From: Polytrichum commune
Lineage: Eukaryota > Streptophyta > Polytrichopsida > Polytrichales > Polytrichaceae
Length of the DNA: 64,000 nt
Direction: 5' to 3'
Assembly (NCBI GenBank): GCA_950295325.1
Contig: OX485803.1
Location: 10,726,001 to 10,790,000 of the forward strand
Below, piece by piece: positions 32,924 through 45,525 of this stretch (positions are counted from its first letter, which is position 1; each line of letters opens with the position of its first letter). The notes beneath the pieces are model-generated. The model did not search any database. It saw only the letters and a list, made by a program, of their open reading frames with translations, and was not told the DNA's origin. Position numbers and translations under genes: made by a program.

Positions 32924-35095
32924 GTTCTATCCATAGCACGTACCAAAAGAGGGGGGGGACTGACATTTTTAGTCCAATCAAACATTTCATGTGGGTTCGT
33001 AGACTCCAAATTAATATCTTGAAGTTAAACAAGGATGAATCAACAACAAACCTTGTAAGATCGAGTTTTTACCTCACTCGCCATGATAGGTGTTGGGAAA
33101 CAAAATCCCGTTCTTTGCGGTAGTTTATCATGAAACTTTGACCATATTCCTATGGTAAGATTTAAGGGGGTCGAGCGAAAACTTATAATCTAAAGTACAA
33201 CAGTGGTATATTTATTTACTAAATATCTCATATCTTACCAACAAATGTAAAATTGTTAGTTTGGACATTGTAGAGCATTTACAACTTTACTTCGTAACCA
33301 AATTTACATGAATAGCACAAACATACAGCACTATGTAAATCCAAATAGTGAGTGACACTAAATATCATACTTAGTGTAGTTTGTATGGAGGGAAAGAGGG
33401 ACAAACCCTCTCTTCAGAGTGTACGATTTCTCTTAACAGTCGTAATTTGCTTGAATACATTATACATGAGGAACTGATTCACGAAATACTTGACTGTGGA
33501 TGGGAATATCTTAAATATCCTGTTCACTAATACCTATGGCCCTGATAACATACTGGTAACATTCTAAACCTAGATGTTGAGATTCAAAATATGATGGGTT
33601 TTAATTCCCAAACACATACCTAATTAAATAGTAAAGGTTTGAATTCCCTGTAATCTTATAAGTAAGTACATAAATGGCTTCCGTACACGATTCAAATTGC
33701 GACCTGGCGGAACAGTTTACCCTTGTTTTATGAGGGAGAGGCCAAATTAGGGCGATACATGCAAAAGCATAGACTTGGATTATTTGTCCAGTTTAGCGCT
33801 GGGCTAAATCACATTTGTGTTCAGCTGGGCTCCACCCCTCCTACACCTCCGTCCTTGTCCGGTCTTCTTGCCTGCACCTGCGTGGGAACTCTTCCTCGTT
33901 GGGAACCAATGTGACAATACCTGGTTATAATTACAAATATTCAAGTTGACGTCACTTTCATTATTTCCAAGTTAAGTGATGGAGTTCCTTCACATGTCAG
34001 AGGAGCTTGATGGTTTAAGTGACTAGTTATTGTCATATTAGTTCCCAATGGGGAAGAATTCTCACACATGTATATTAGTCCTCTCGAGGCACTTGCATAG
34101 GCATCTATTTTGCTCGTTGTTAAAGACTTCAGACTTATAAAAAGTCTTCATATAATGGTTGAACTAAAAGTGAGATGGGATGATAATACTTGTAGACTTG
34201 TTCATAAAAGGTGGGACCTCTTTCCGTGCATTAGTGAGAATGTCATTAGATACCAAGAAGTATCATTGGAAAAGTTACCACAAGGATATAAAATACCATA
34301 TGACACTAAGTACTTTGTTTGGTGCAGCAATCCATTTTGCTACATCAACACTTGTGAGAGAGGTTCCTCCAAGCAAAACTTTATCAAAAGTCATCTACAA
34401 GCTGGTTTGAAATTTGAATTACTTGATCTACTAATGTGGAGTTCATTGGCCGATATTCACGTGGAGGAAATTGATTGTGATGATGCCATATTATTGTGGA
34501 GAAATACAACGGGCCCTCAAATCAACCCTCTTGAATGATATGGTGACATGGTGCACATGTAAGTTTCCAAATTTAGAACTTCACTTGTTTTCTTTTGATT
34601 TTTTGGTCAATATTCTATCATTACCACCACAAGCTTGTACATGTGTATTTTACTAGCAACATATGGTTGAGTGCTTTATTTTTTGCAACAAGCTACATGG
34701 ATAGTTGAATATTTACCAATTTGGCTCTCGAAGTTTGGATGTTACTTTAGTATTATATCACAAAGATCTAGGATTTGAGTATGTTTGGATTTATGCATGA
34801 ATTTTGGACAATTCCAACCGCAAATGTGACGTACTTGAGATCATAAACTACACAAATATGGTGGTTGGCGAACATGGAATACAAACATTCAAAGTTGTGC
34901 ATCATTTGATAATTTTGTCCCCACAAGTGCACTTCCCTTTTTGTTTTTGGACAACCGGTTTGTTTAAATACATTTCAATGTCAATTGAATATGAAATGAT
35001 GTATCTATCATAGTTATGGTTTCTTCTTATTTATTTTAATATGTTCATATTTGTAAGAAAATGTGTCCCCATCCATCCTCAGATGCGTATGGACA
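32924..35095. other. Non-coding stretch with one unplaced 142-codon frame
   Basis: The longest frame, 34110-34538 (+), contains text such as IHVEEIDCDDAILLWRNT but no domain I recognise. It has no neighbours of known function and could be a remnant of a transposon gene. The inverted repeat at 33882-34066 lies just before it. Confidence 0.35.
33882..34066. repeat. Imperfect inverted repeat, arms about 35 bp, spacer about 114 bp
   Basis: The left arm 33882-33916 (containing CTCTTCCTCGTTGGGAAC) pairs with 34031-34066 read in reverse (TTCTTCCCCATTGGGAAC), ending in TGACA on both. Possible remnant of a small foldback element. Confidence 0.6.
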
Positions 35096-35435
35096 TAATT
35101 AGACACCTTTTATTTGAGTGGTGTGTGATTTAGGTGTGGAGATAAGAACATACACCAAATATACATGCTTTTAAAAGAGGTTGAACTACGGACAACTTTT
35201 TATGTTAACCATTCTAAGTTTAAAATGAACATAATTGGGGGACATACACGATCATTCATTGAGCACAAAATTCTTCGCTTTGACAATGAATAAGATATTC
35301 ATACGAACTCCAAAAATTTACAAAGGAAATGGCTACAGTCACAATTTGGAGTTGGCAATCGTCTTGCACTAATCACGCATTTCATATCGTACAATAAGTG
35401 GGTGCAAAGCTAAAAGTGTCCATTTAAGGTCCACT
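35096..35435 (+). repeat. Dispersed repeat copy 2
   Basis: Homologous in the same orientation to 8381-8700 in the IleRS intron; see that entry for shared blocks. No coding capacity seen. Confidence 0.7.
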
Positions 35436-38400
35436 TACCTTAATGGATTGACTCAGTTGGGAAGTGGGATAACTCATGCATTAACAAGCCTTTCTTTCTT
35501 CCTCTTTTATCAAAGGGAACTACAATAGTTTGCGAGTTGAGGCATAGTTCAACATCCTCAAGAGGCATATGATGCGTACTCATACCCAAGTGGGAAACTA
35601 TACTTGTTATTGGCGTAACTCTATGATGCATCATAACATTATTCATATGTGTATCATTGTTATGAGGGGGTTGGAATCCCCGAGGACTATGCCACTTCTA
35701 TTATGGAGTTTCCCCACATTTGGGGTATATTTAGCTCGAGTATTATTTATTGCATATTCAAAATCACCAGCAACTAGCCACTAATATAAAGACATTGTAT
35801 CAACGAAGTTCTATGTAAGAATTGTAGTCGCAACTATGATGTTTGAAATATATGATATTTGATAGTGGATTTAATTGGTGTTGCTTAACTGGTTCGCAAC
35901 CCAACTATGGGTCATCACCATATCACTAAGAATATGTTTGTTTGAATTAAGGGGCCAAATCAATTTGAAATTTGACTAGGCTTTAAAGCATGTCTAATGT
36001 CGTGGTGGATTGAGCTTATCATCGGTCCAATTGTTTGGACAGAGGTACTTATCACATACAAGCGTACCTTTTATTCATCCAACATAAATACTTGACCCCC
36101 TATAGGTTTGTGGTCGGTTTGTCTCATATGAGTTGGACTAGATGAGTGTTGCTATGGTATATATGTGAATGCATAATATCAATAAACAACATCAATAATG
36201 ATATCAAAGAACCTACTTGTGATAACAAATTTATAATTCTAGTCAAATATTAATATTTGGTGGGCATGTCAAGGTGAGGGAATCTTTGTATACATGAGTT
36301 ATTAGTTGGATCAATACAATCCTAATATGTATTGATACTAGGGTGATTTTACCTAGGTATGAGGTTCTTACATGGTACACAAACCATAATGGTACTAGTA
36401 TTAAGAAAACTGTTGGCTAACCACATCCTATTGGTATATAACACAATGGACCACAAATTACACTTAGTTATCATGTAAACGCTCAAGGCTTTACATTCCA
36501 TGTTCATGCATTTCCAGCACCAATGTTGACATTTTCTATAATGTAGCTAAATAGACTTTGTTTTCTTGAAATCTAATTGCACGGATGTGAACTTAGACTA
36601 CCATGTATTCTTTAAGAGCAAAATTGAAGTTATTCGGACCACATTTGCTAGGTCACCTTGACGTATGAACAAGGCCTTTCATCATGGGGCATGTACAAAA
36701 AATTTGGAATTTTTCATTCCATGACCATTTTCGGTCATGCCACAAATTTTAGAAAGTTGGTAACTTTTTCACAATGTGTTGTGCGGTTGACAAATGAGCT
36801 ACTCCCAAGAATTTGGGTTTTTTTGAGAAAAATTAGATGAAGTTTGTTACCATCAAAGTTGAAGGGGCCACATTGAGGTCAGTTTGAAAGATTTTATCTT
36901 CTTCTTGGAGCAAGCAACATGTGCACTCATTTTTTTTCCTGAATCCATCGAGTCAAGTTGTACGCAACCGTCACCTTATCATAAGAGAAAAAAACTCCAC
37001 CCGAATTGGACATTATATGTGAAAGATATTGGTTCTCATTCACACAAACACCATAAAGTGGCATTGTCGCTTTCTATCTACTCTGACCCAATTGCCACAT
37101 TGTCATGGTAGTTTTGGGGTTTCTTATTTTTGAGTATTTCATGGAAATTATGGGAATTATTGTCATCACGATATTTCATTTCTCTAAAAGGAAAAAGGAA
37201 AATGGCATGCTATTCGTATATTGAATGTAGTATTGTGAATAAATAATTATTTTCCTAAACAATATTGGGAACTTCGTATTGTGGATTAACCCTAAAGGCA
37301 TACTTCGACATATTTTGATGGGTTGGCCATTTTGGCAAAGGAAACTATATTTTGTTGATGTCATTGAAGCTTTGGAGGGCAACTCTTAGCATTATATTAG
37401 TTGAGCACTTCCACGTGGAGTAGGGGAGGGGGGGGGGGTTTCAAGATACGAGAGTAATTTTCATGTTGTTAAAGATGTAGGTTAGAATGTGAACATCATC
37501 CCTTTTTCCATTTTGAATGTCAAATGAGTGGATTTCTCAACCATTGGATCATGAAAATTAAGTTATGAAAGTAATTTATAAAATAAATAAAGATGCATAG
37601 AAGGATTGAATGACAAAAACATGCCATTCCTAAACAAACTAGTGTAAAATACAACAATTGTGGATTACACCGACATGATTTTCCAATCTATTATTTTGGT
37701 CATCGTTAATTCCCTTTCTCGGGTAAAAACAATACACACAAAAATGGCCTACATAACTTGACCATCAGTCCAACACACTACTTCTCGAACGAAGGATCTA
37801 ATGTTTGTCATCTAGTGATTTTCGATGACTTGGCTGACACATGGAAGAGTGCCCTATACTCACATGGAAACCTTTGACATGCAAAGGAGGTCTTTCGTGA
37901 TCGTGTTTTGTGGACTAAAGCTTTAGATGTTGATGAGGTCTAAGTTAGTTTCTCTTGGCCGGTGGCCCATCATCTTTCCAAGTTCCTTTTCCCAATGTGA
38001 AGCTTGTATAATTTTGTACATCTCCTCCGGTTCCACCTTTGCCTTTACCTCCTTAGCATACTAGCCTATCACTCAAATGTCGGTGCCGTTTGGATGCCCG
38101 ATTCGTTATCTTTGTGTGCACATCTTGCATGATAAGTCATAATGATAGTCAAAAGGTCAAAATTTTGATACGTTGGTTGGTACCACCAATTGTGGGATCT
38201 CATGTACCATTATATGCTTCTTATCTACGTTTCCATATATATATATATAAAAGAAAAACCTTGATACGTAGTAGGTGATTCTTGAAATTTTTAAAATTAC
38301 AATTTACAAAAACGTGTTCTTTTGAGGAACGATTGGGTCCTCCTAGACGTTCAAAGGGATAAGCCACCATTGCCACCCCCACATGATTGAACATTTGTAC

Positions 38401-38638
38401 ACATGGGAGTGTCCACAACCCGGTCCAAGGCAACGTGGGGTTGACTTGGGACCTCAATCCACATCCTTAAGGTTTTGGGACCCCAATGACCACACCTGAA
38501 TTAAGATTGGGGACATTATACTTTAATAAAGGGTTGTGTTTACAAGTGCAACCAAGAGTCACGAGGAAAAACAATTTAGGATTTTTCGTGGTCACAATCG
38601 GCGGTCCAATACCATGAACACAAACAAAAACTTATATC
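35436..38638. other. Non-coding AT-rich stretch
   Basis: No gene supported. A G-rich run lies at about 37420-37438. Frames around 36658-36840 and 36884-37111 are short, unsupported and not alignable by eye to any family I know. Confidence 0.4.
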
Positions 38639-38984
38639 CACTACTAGAAAATCATGACCAAATCAACAAAAAATCAACAGATCTTTGTCGATCCGGGCAC
38701 TGCAATGACCGATTTCACTGATTTTTGAATTTTTGTAAAAATCAACAGTTTACTGCCTACATTTTTGTTGATTAGAATAGTACAATGACCAAATCAACAA
38801 AATTTTAGTAAATGTGAAATCTTTTTTGAATCTTTTTTGGAATATTCTAGGATCTATTGGAATATTGTAAAATCTTTTTAATTTTTTGCAATTTATGGAC
38901 TTGTAAGTGTATGGGTATGGAAATAATTACAAATTCAAAGGTGTTTAAATATTATAAATATTATATTAGTTGATAGTTAATAAT

Positions 38985-39031
38985 AATATATATATAATAT
39001 ATGTAACATATAATATATATGTATATATATG

Positions 39032-39067
<36 letters not shown>

Positions 39068-39255
39068 TGTATGTATGTATATATATAATATATGTAACAT
39101 ATATGCATATAATATATGTAACATATATGTATACAATATATGTAACATGTATGTATATAATATATAATATATAAATATGTATACATTTACAGTAAATATA
39201 TACAGTATATATTTACTGTAATTATATACTGTATATATTTACTGTAAATATATAC
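38985..39255. repeat. TATA/GTAT microsatellite and short palindromic repeats
   Basis: TATATA stretches, a (GTAT)n run at about 39040-39078, repeated ATATATGTAACATAT units, and from about 39190 to 39252 alternating TATATACAGTATATA and TTTACTGTAA units that can form hairpins. Small frames read here are products of the repeat. Confidence 0.85.
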
Positions 39256-39320
39256 ATCAAGTAGGTAGTAAAGAGAAATTAATGGCCTTATTCTAGAAAG
39301 GTTTAAAACACTCCATTTAT

Positions 39321-39508
39321 ATCATGTGTGATGTGATGACCTAGTGGTTAAGGTACATGTGTGGGTATCACTAGGTGCAAGGTTCGATTCCCGTGGCCGA
39401 CACCTTCGGCCTTGGCCTTGCCACCTATGTGAGTGGTAGGTAGTCTATACTTGTAGGTGAGGTATATATTGAGGGTTATTTGGGAGGGGTTAGGAATTGT
39501 AGATCTGA
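39321..39508 (+). mobile_element. tRNA-derived SINE nested in the CACTA element
   Basis: RNA polymerase III internal promoter boxes are spaced as in a tRNA: box A TAGTGGTTAAGG (39342-39353) and box B GGTTCGATTCC (39381-39391). The flanking arms do not pair as a tRNA acceptor stem, so it is not a functional tRNA. A 7-bp CATTTAT occurs at 39314-39320 and again at 39509-39515 (also 39517-39523), a candidate target duplication that sets the quoted limits. Confidence 0.75.
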
Positions 39509-39704
39509 CATTTATTCATTTATTAATTTTTAATGATATATATATATATATAATAAGTTTTTTTAAAAAAATATTTTTGTGACCATATCAACAGAAAAAA
39601 TCAACAAAATTGTGTTACATCATGTCCAGGTCAACGCGTCCTAAGTAACAACCGCGACCAACGCCTTTCTGTTGATCCGGACGCAAAATTTTCTACTAGT
39701 GATC

Positions 39705-40516
39705 ACTTCTTGAAGTTTGAGTCACAAGACACAAATGTATAGATGATTTAGATCAGAGACCTATTGTTTTTAATGAAAATCTAACATAGGAAATGTTAAG
39801 ACAAATTAATTGGGGTTCTCTCGCTGTAAAATACGGGTGACCACCAAATATTGTCCATTTATGGACATGTAATAGTTCATGTCACTTTCTCATTCATTTT
39901 TTGACATGTTCGCTTGTATTTATGGTGACCTTGTGTAAAACAATATGGGACCACCACATATTTCTCAATTGATGAGAGAATCTAGAAAGCAACGGTCATG
40001 GTCTGTGGTCACTACATTAGTTAGGGTATTTAGTGTCACTTATTATTGGAATTACACAATGCTATGATTTTTACTATAAATTCTCAGTTTTTTTTACCAA
40101 TAGAGACAAAGTGAATTGTATGGTCATTATACAACAAAAATGACTATAGTTGGTAAAACATACATTCTTAGCAACAACGAAATATAGCATTGTGTACCCC
40201 AAATAGTAAGTGATAGTGATTGCCATAAACAATATGGTGTAAACAAGCCCTAATACATGCAATTGGGTTGCCCACCACATTTATCAACATTTCACATTAT
40301 TTTGGATATTTGTTACCACAATGTCAAAATGCAATTATTATTGATGTATACTTGCTATATGGATGGATAGGCATAGTTATCAATGTTTGTGATATGGGTT
40401 TGACCCGAGGTAATTTGTATAGGTAAAGAGGCAACATATTCACAAACACAACCTAATTGCACATATCGGTGTGGTCAACTTGCCACATCCACAACTTCTA
40501 TTTGACAATCAACCTA
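39705..40516. other. Non-coding AT-rich stretch
   Basis: Nothing recognised in this stretch on either strand. Confidence 0.4.
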
Positions 40517-40740
40517 GGGCCTCCTTACACTAGAGCTTGAGTTGAGAGATCAAAATTGCAAATTTTTGAGAGTTTGATACTTACAGTTAACAATTTTATC
40601 CAACACTTGAACTATTGAGAGCTTGACCAATCTTCATGCTCAATAGTTGAGCAACTATGAAGAAGCCATGACATCAATGCACAAAAAAAGATTCATTCAT
40701 GGCAAGCATTTGTTTGTGGGCCCCAAACTAAGTCATATAT
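40517..40740. mobile_element. MITE family C, second copy, one end only
   Basis: Begins GGGCCTCCTTACACTAGAG and continues with GAGTTGAGAGATC, CTTGAACTATTGAGAGCTT and ATCTTCATGCTCAATAGTT. These match the reverse complement of the right arm of the element at 12997-13514. The far end was not found, so the right limit is approximate. Confidence 0.55.
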
Positions 40741-41396
40741 GATCTCAGCATAAACTTTAATAACCTAAATATCATGCATGTGGCAATCAAAGTGCACTTA
40801 ATATGAAGGAGGTATGTAGTGTTACATGGATGTGTGATAATAGAGAATTAGTGTCAATGTCAAAACCCATGATATATGGGAGGGAAATGTGACAACAAAA
40901 AAGGAGATTTGAACTGAGAGCATCAATTCCGTAGGATTTTGGGATAAAATGAGAAGGAGTGACATTAAGGAGGGCAATATTCCGAAGGTTGGGGGTGTAA
41001 CTACCTTTAACATAACTTGCCCTTAACCGATAGGGTAACAAAGGCCTAGGGAATCGTACAAAATTGAGTTCCTCTTACAACTAAGGGCCTCCCCGCACCA
41101 CTTGGTGTTGGGCCGGGTCCGTCTTGTAACAATCTTTGCTAATAATCCCTGTGCCGGGTTGGGAGCTGTTCCGGTCCACAGTAGGGCTGCATGCAGGGGG
41201 GCCGCACCGGGCGGTGACGTGCCGGACCGCCCTGCACTTTCATCCAGATATTCATCCACGCCACGTCGACAGAGAGGACCCGTCGAGGTTCTACCCACGG
41301 TGCACGGCATCCTGCCTCCCACGCTTCGCTCCCCGCTGCCGCACCGTGCACCCAAGCTCACTGTCCTCGCACGCTCCCGGATCCGTGCAGAGCAAG

Positions 41397-41452
41397 ATGG
41401 AGGGTGCTGCATCGACGGCGATTGACTCCGAGCTTCGAAGCCTGCAGTTTGG
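41397..41452 (+). pseudogene. Candidate first exon of the Harbinger transposase gene
   Basis: ATG followed by MEGAASTAIDSELRSLQF and a strong donor GGTGAGT at 41453. It lies in the element's left arm about 310 bp from the terminus. It leaves phase 2; I could not connect it with certainty to the next exon, and the intervening 41.5-43.9 kb may contain further exons. Confidence 0.3.
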
Positions 41453-42464
41453 GTGAGTGCTGCTTGTTCCTGTGTGCTTGGTTAAGGGTGTGTTGGGGGG
41501 CTTCTATGGTGTCGGGTGGGAGTATTTTCTTCAACGTCCGCAGCGCAGTTTTGGTCGCTTCTACGGTCGTGTGCTTGGGACGCAGCGCTCCCGGCGACCT
41601 CTGGGCCTAGCGACGGCTCCCCGCTTGCACAATGGGTTTAGGTCCGCTCCCTGCCTGCGACACACGTTTTCGGTGTGCTGGGGGGCACGGCAGGCTGTGC
41701 TCTTCCCGTAGTCTGCAGGTTTTCTCTCCACCCCCCAACGTCGAGTCCATTCCATCCCCTCCGCATGCCACTACACTGTCCACACCCTCCCCTCCCCCTT
41801 CTCTCCGTCGTCCGCGTGTACTCCACGTCCTCCTTGTATTGGCACTTGCACATCCTCCCCTTTCCACCCAGGGTCACGGTCGCCATACAAATCCCTCTGC
41901 CACTGTGGGTTAACACATATCCGACAGTCGCCTGCGCAGGTCACTGGAGCCGTGATTGAATGGGACGCTACGACAATGCGGACACCACACCTGCGACTCC
42001 CACGCAGCAGAGGATAAATTGGTGGCGCGGCTGGCATTCGGGGAGAGGACGCCTTCGGCCTTCGCGTGAGTGCAGTCCGGGTTGCGGGAGTCTCCAGGCA
42101 GACCTTGCCTCTCCTCTGGCATTCATGCGTTAGTGGCAGTGCTCGCCTATGCATGCGGGAGGCATTTGGCAGAGGCAACTTCGCCCCAGGCCTCACGTGC
42201 CATAGCTGTGGACTTGTTTTTGTAGTCGAATTTGCATTTATCTGTTCACGGCTTTCTCCGTTTGTGCCGCTCCAGGGATGCACCTTTGTGCACATTACAT
42301 AAATATGATCAATTATTTTTTCACGTTTACATGTGTGCCCTCCCATCCCCTGCCACTGGTTGCGGCCGTTTTCTGTGTGCGTGTATGGCAGCCGTGTTAT
42401 GCCCTCGCCATGGCCTACTGGCTTTTTTCGTGTGTTTTCTGCTTTTATATTGTTTTGGTTCACC

Positions 42465-42630
42465 GGGTGTGCCCAACACTGTGGGTGAGACTTGGCTGTC
42501 TCTGGGCTCTCGCCAGGCCACCTTCGGTGTTTTGTTTTTGCTGCAGCGGGTGTGCCCAACATTGTGGGTGAGACCTGGCGAGCTCTGGGCTCTCACCTGG
42601 CCAACTTCGGTGTGTTGTTTTTGCTGCATT
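42465..42630. repeat. 83-bp direct duplication in the Harbinger left arm
   Basis: GGGTGTGCCCAACACTGTGG begins at 42465 and GGGTGTGCCCAACATTGTGG at 42548. The repeated block runs through GGCTCTC and the GTTTTTGCTGC end with a few substitutions. Confidence 0.85.
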
Positions 42631-43887
42631 CACGATTGCAATGTTTTCAATTCCACGCAATTGGCATGTCCGTGCAATTCTGTTTTAAGCGCAGCCCTTC
42701 CTGGGGAACGACAGCTCGGTGGGTCTCCAATGCTGCATTTTCCGCCATCTCTGCAATTCTCTGCAGACATGCGCAGTGTTTTCCACAGTGCATGCCGTCT
42801 GGCGTAATATATTGCATATCTCCAGCAGCTACCAACTTGCAGATGTGCTTTTTGTTTTGCGACTTCGCCTATACCTCCATCCTGGTTCACGCCAAGGTAC
42901 TGCCGCACCGGTCGAGTCCCCCATTCGCACGTACCTGTGCATGACAGACCGCAACATGCATGCGCCCACAGGCCATCTCGGGTTGTGAGTCTCCTCGTGT
43001 GTCCGAACAGCAGTGCCAATGGTCGCCAATGTTAGCGTGTACATCGTAATTTTTTTTTTCCAGGCTCCTGCATCTGTTGCGCACCTGGTTGTACGTCCTC
43101 TTGCGGACCTGTGCCGTCTGCACATTTCTGGGTGTTGTTTGAGTGCAGTTTTTCATTTTTCATTGGGATTCGACGTCTACAGGTTGTCTCCGATCCTTGA
43201 AGCCATGAATCCCCTGCGCCCAGATATACGTGGCCTAACTGCGCACAGCTCCCTCGCAGCAATGCTCCCCACTGCGTGGCTCCCGAGTTCCGCCACCTGC
43301 GGTTTTCAATGCCATACAATCCAATCGTTCGTAATGGTTGGAAACCATCATCCTGGACTCTCCCCCATGTGCTGCGGTGTTTGGATAGTGCCACAGGGTT
43401 CGGCAAATTGGAGCACATCCCTGTCCAGGCAGTCTGTGCAGCAGATAGTCATCGCCACAGATTTTCATGCTTTTGTGTTGTGCACGCTCGCCAGTGTGCA
43501 ATCTGCAAGAGGTCTGCATAATCTGGTCAATTACTCATGTTCTGTTTTGCTGTCTCCCTGTGGCTTTTTTGTAGGCCGGACGATTACTGGCTAGGGTACA
43601 AGCTTTTTTGCTATGCTTACTATTCACACTCGACCCAGCATGAATCGGAGTTTCGACATTCCAAATTGGGTTCGTGCATTTCCTTCAAACTTGGAATGTG
43701 TGGTGTTCGGTTTTGTTTTTTCCCTCCGCTTCCCTTTATGTTACGAATGTGTGTTGTTGTTCACAAATGGCTCCCACCATGGTTTTGGTGCACATGGCAA
43801 CTTGTGTGGCGTCGGCATGTGCATCTACCTCCTCCTTCTCGTCATGCTGTCCGTGCCACTTGCATGCAGTTGCTCCCTCTTGTGGAG

Positions 43888-44136
43888 ATGTATTGCAAAT
43901 GGGAGTTGGAGGAGGATTGCTCGAACCTGCGGGCTCTCATGCTTCGTTTTGATTCGGAGGTTGAGCTGGAATCGCATTCCTTGGGCCGGTCGCTCTTGTT
44001 CATGGTTAGGGATGATGGCATTGGCATCGAGGGTATGCCAAGACTCGCCCCCATCATGGCACCGACTGACCCTTTTCAACTCGTAAGGGAGAGGCTGGCA
44101 GCTGCTGGATCGGCAATTCGGGGCCTCCAACAACAG
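43888..44136 (+). pseudogene. Candidate internal exon of the Harbinger transposase gene
   Basis: Coding-like frame beginning near MYCKWELEEDCSNLRALML and ending in RGLQQQ at a donor CAG|GTGCAC (44137). It leaves phase 0, which matches the acceptor before 44525 where the main transposase exon begins. No homology was recognised; the exon start is uncertain. Confidence 0.35.
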
Positions 44137-44524
44137 GTGCACACTCGCAATCAATTGTTTTGCATGTGCAGCCTACCCAACGATAACGATATGACTTTCA
44201 GTGTGTCGCTCTCTTTGGATTTGGACTGTGCATTAATTTGGCTACCATTCCAACTTGTCCAACAATTTTACATAAGCATCCACATTGCAAGTTTGATCAC
44301 AATCCAAAATTTGACGCCTCATCTCCAATGCTCTAAAATGTGTCCTTCATTTCATTCCCTTCTGCCTCTACACATTCAATGCCTATTACATGTCTAGGAT
44401 TTATGGTAGATGGAGTGATGCTTCTAGAAGTATGTCAACAACTTCAAGTTATGGCACTGCCCCCTTGCAAAATTTAAAAATTGTGAATCATGCCTAATGT
44501 TCTCTGCATTCTTCATGCAACCAG

Positions 44525-45525
44525 GACCCTACATCACAATGTCCAGAAGTAGCTCAGTCCGCCTCCGAGCTTGACCCTCCCTCAACTCGTTGACCTCCTC
44601 TTCGCCCCCGCGAGTGTGACGTTCCCGCAACATCCGGAGCACGCACATCTTCTGCCCTTCCAGACGAGCCTCTGGGCTGTGGGGCCTCTCCGCCACCGTC
44701 ATACTCGTTGTATGGGCGCGGCACACCTGCACCTCCGCTCCCACCACGTGCCAACATGCCCCTGCACCACGCAACATCAACCAATTCAGTGGCCACATTC
44801 GATGTTCCAACGGCCACCCACATATTGTTAGCATGCATTGACATCTGTGTGGTTATGGTGTCCATGTACCTGACTTCAACAGAGGCATGCGTCACTCATT
44901 ATGCACGAAGGAAAAAATTGAGAAGAAGGGCTCAAGAGGAGGAGTCTGACACGCCGCCAAGGTCATTGTCAACACATGTGCCTGAAGAGGAGACATTGGA
45001 GCACCCACACGACAAGCATGTTATGGATCTTCTAGCTTGGCAGGTTGAAGTCTTGGATGCGCGTTGGTATGTCAAACCCCGATCTACGTGCTGGTTTGAG
45101 GAGTATTTATTCAAAATCTACACCCCCGACATGTTTTACGACATACTCCGTATGAGGAGAAGGACATTTGACAGATTGGTACACGACTTGAGGCCTTTCA
45201 TTGAGGGTCAACACACACACTAGAGGGAGCCTATTGGAGTCGAAAAAAAGGTGGTAGTCACTTTGTTCAAGCTCATGCACGGAGCTTCCATCCCTTTGGT
45301 AGCAGACAAAGCGGCATTGGGGAAGTCAACTGTGAGTGAGATCTTGAGGCAGGTGTGTTCAGCCATCAGCACCCGCTTTGGGCATCTCATAGCGTGGCCA
45401 GTTGGCCGGAGGTTAGCACGGACAGCGACGACATTCCAATCCAAACAAGGTCTACCGAACTGCATTGGCGCCATAGATGGCTCTCACATCTATATTGCAA
45501 CTCCCTCGAACACTATAGTGGCAGC
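44525..45525 (+). pseudogene. PIF/Harbinger DDE transposase, N-terminal half, split by the retroelement
   Basis: Frame starting after the acceptor CAG at 44524 and running to the insertion at 45525. It holds a Pro-rich start, a region PDMFYDILRMRRRTFDRLVHDLRPFIEGQ, then VTLFKLMHGASIPLVADKAA (helix-turn-helix-like) and the first catalytic aspartate in GAIDGSHIYIA. Two in-frame stops break it: TGA at 44591-44593 (CGA to TGA would explain it) and TAG at 45221-45223, between the RPFIE block and the PIGVEKK block that normally follows. It joins 60111-60825 in the same frame when the GCAGC target is counted once: 1,716 nt, 572 codons. The transposase cuts and pastes the element by a DDE RNase H-fold domain; this copy is inactive. 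Confidence 0.88.

Larger units (their letters stand above)
38639..39701. mobile_element. Non-autonomous CACTA (En/Spm-type) transposon
   Basis: 1,063 bp. It starts CACTACTAGAAAAT and ends ATTTTCTACTAGTG, a 14-base terminal inverted repeat of the CACTA class. The 3-bp target duplication ATC is on both sides (38636-38638, 39702-39704), which is the class signature. Subterminal copies of ATCAACA(A/G)AAA lie near both ends (38659-38810 and 39588-39610). No transposase frame: the middle is microsatellite, palindromic TATATACAGTA repeats and a nested SINE. Confidence 0.9.

Noticed and set aside
34110-34538. A host gene of 142 codons
   Set aside because: No known domain, splice partner or conserved neighbour; kept only as a remark on the non-coding stretch.
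38966-39186. Small proteins rich in Tyr, Ile and His
   Set aside because: They are translations of TATA/GTAT microsatellite in several frames.
39321-39508. Functional tRNA gene suggested by A and B boxes
   Set aside because: The arms around the boxes do not form an acceptor stem or a proper anticodon arm; the SINE reading fits better.
41023-43500. Numerous 60-190 codon frames on both strands of the Harbinger left arm
   Set aside because: Overlapping frames in GC-rich DNA with no recognisable domain; only the parts with consistent splice phases were kept, at low confidence.
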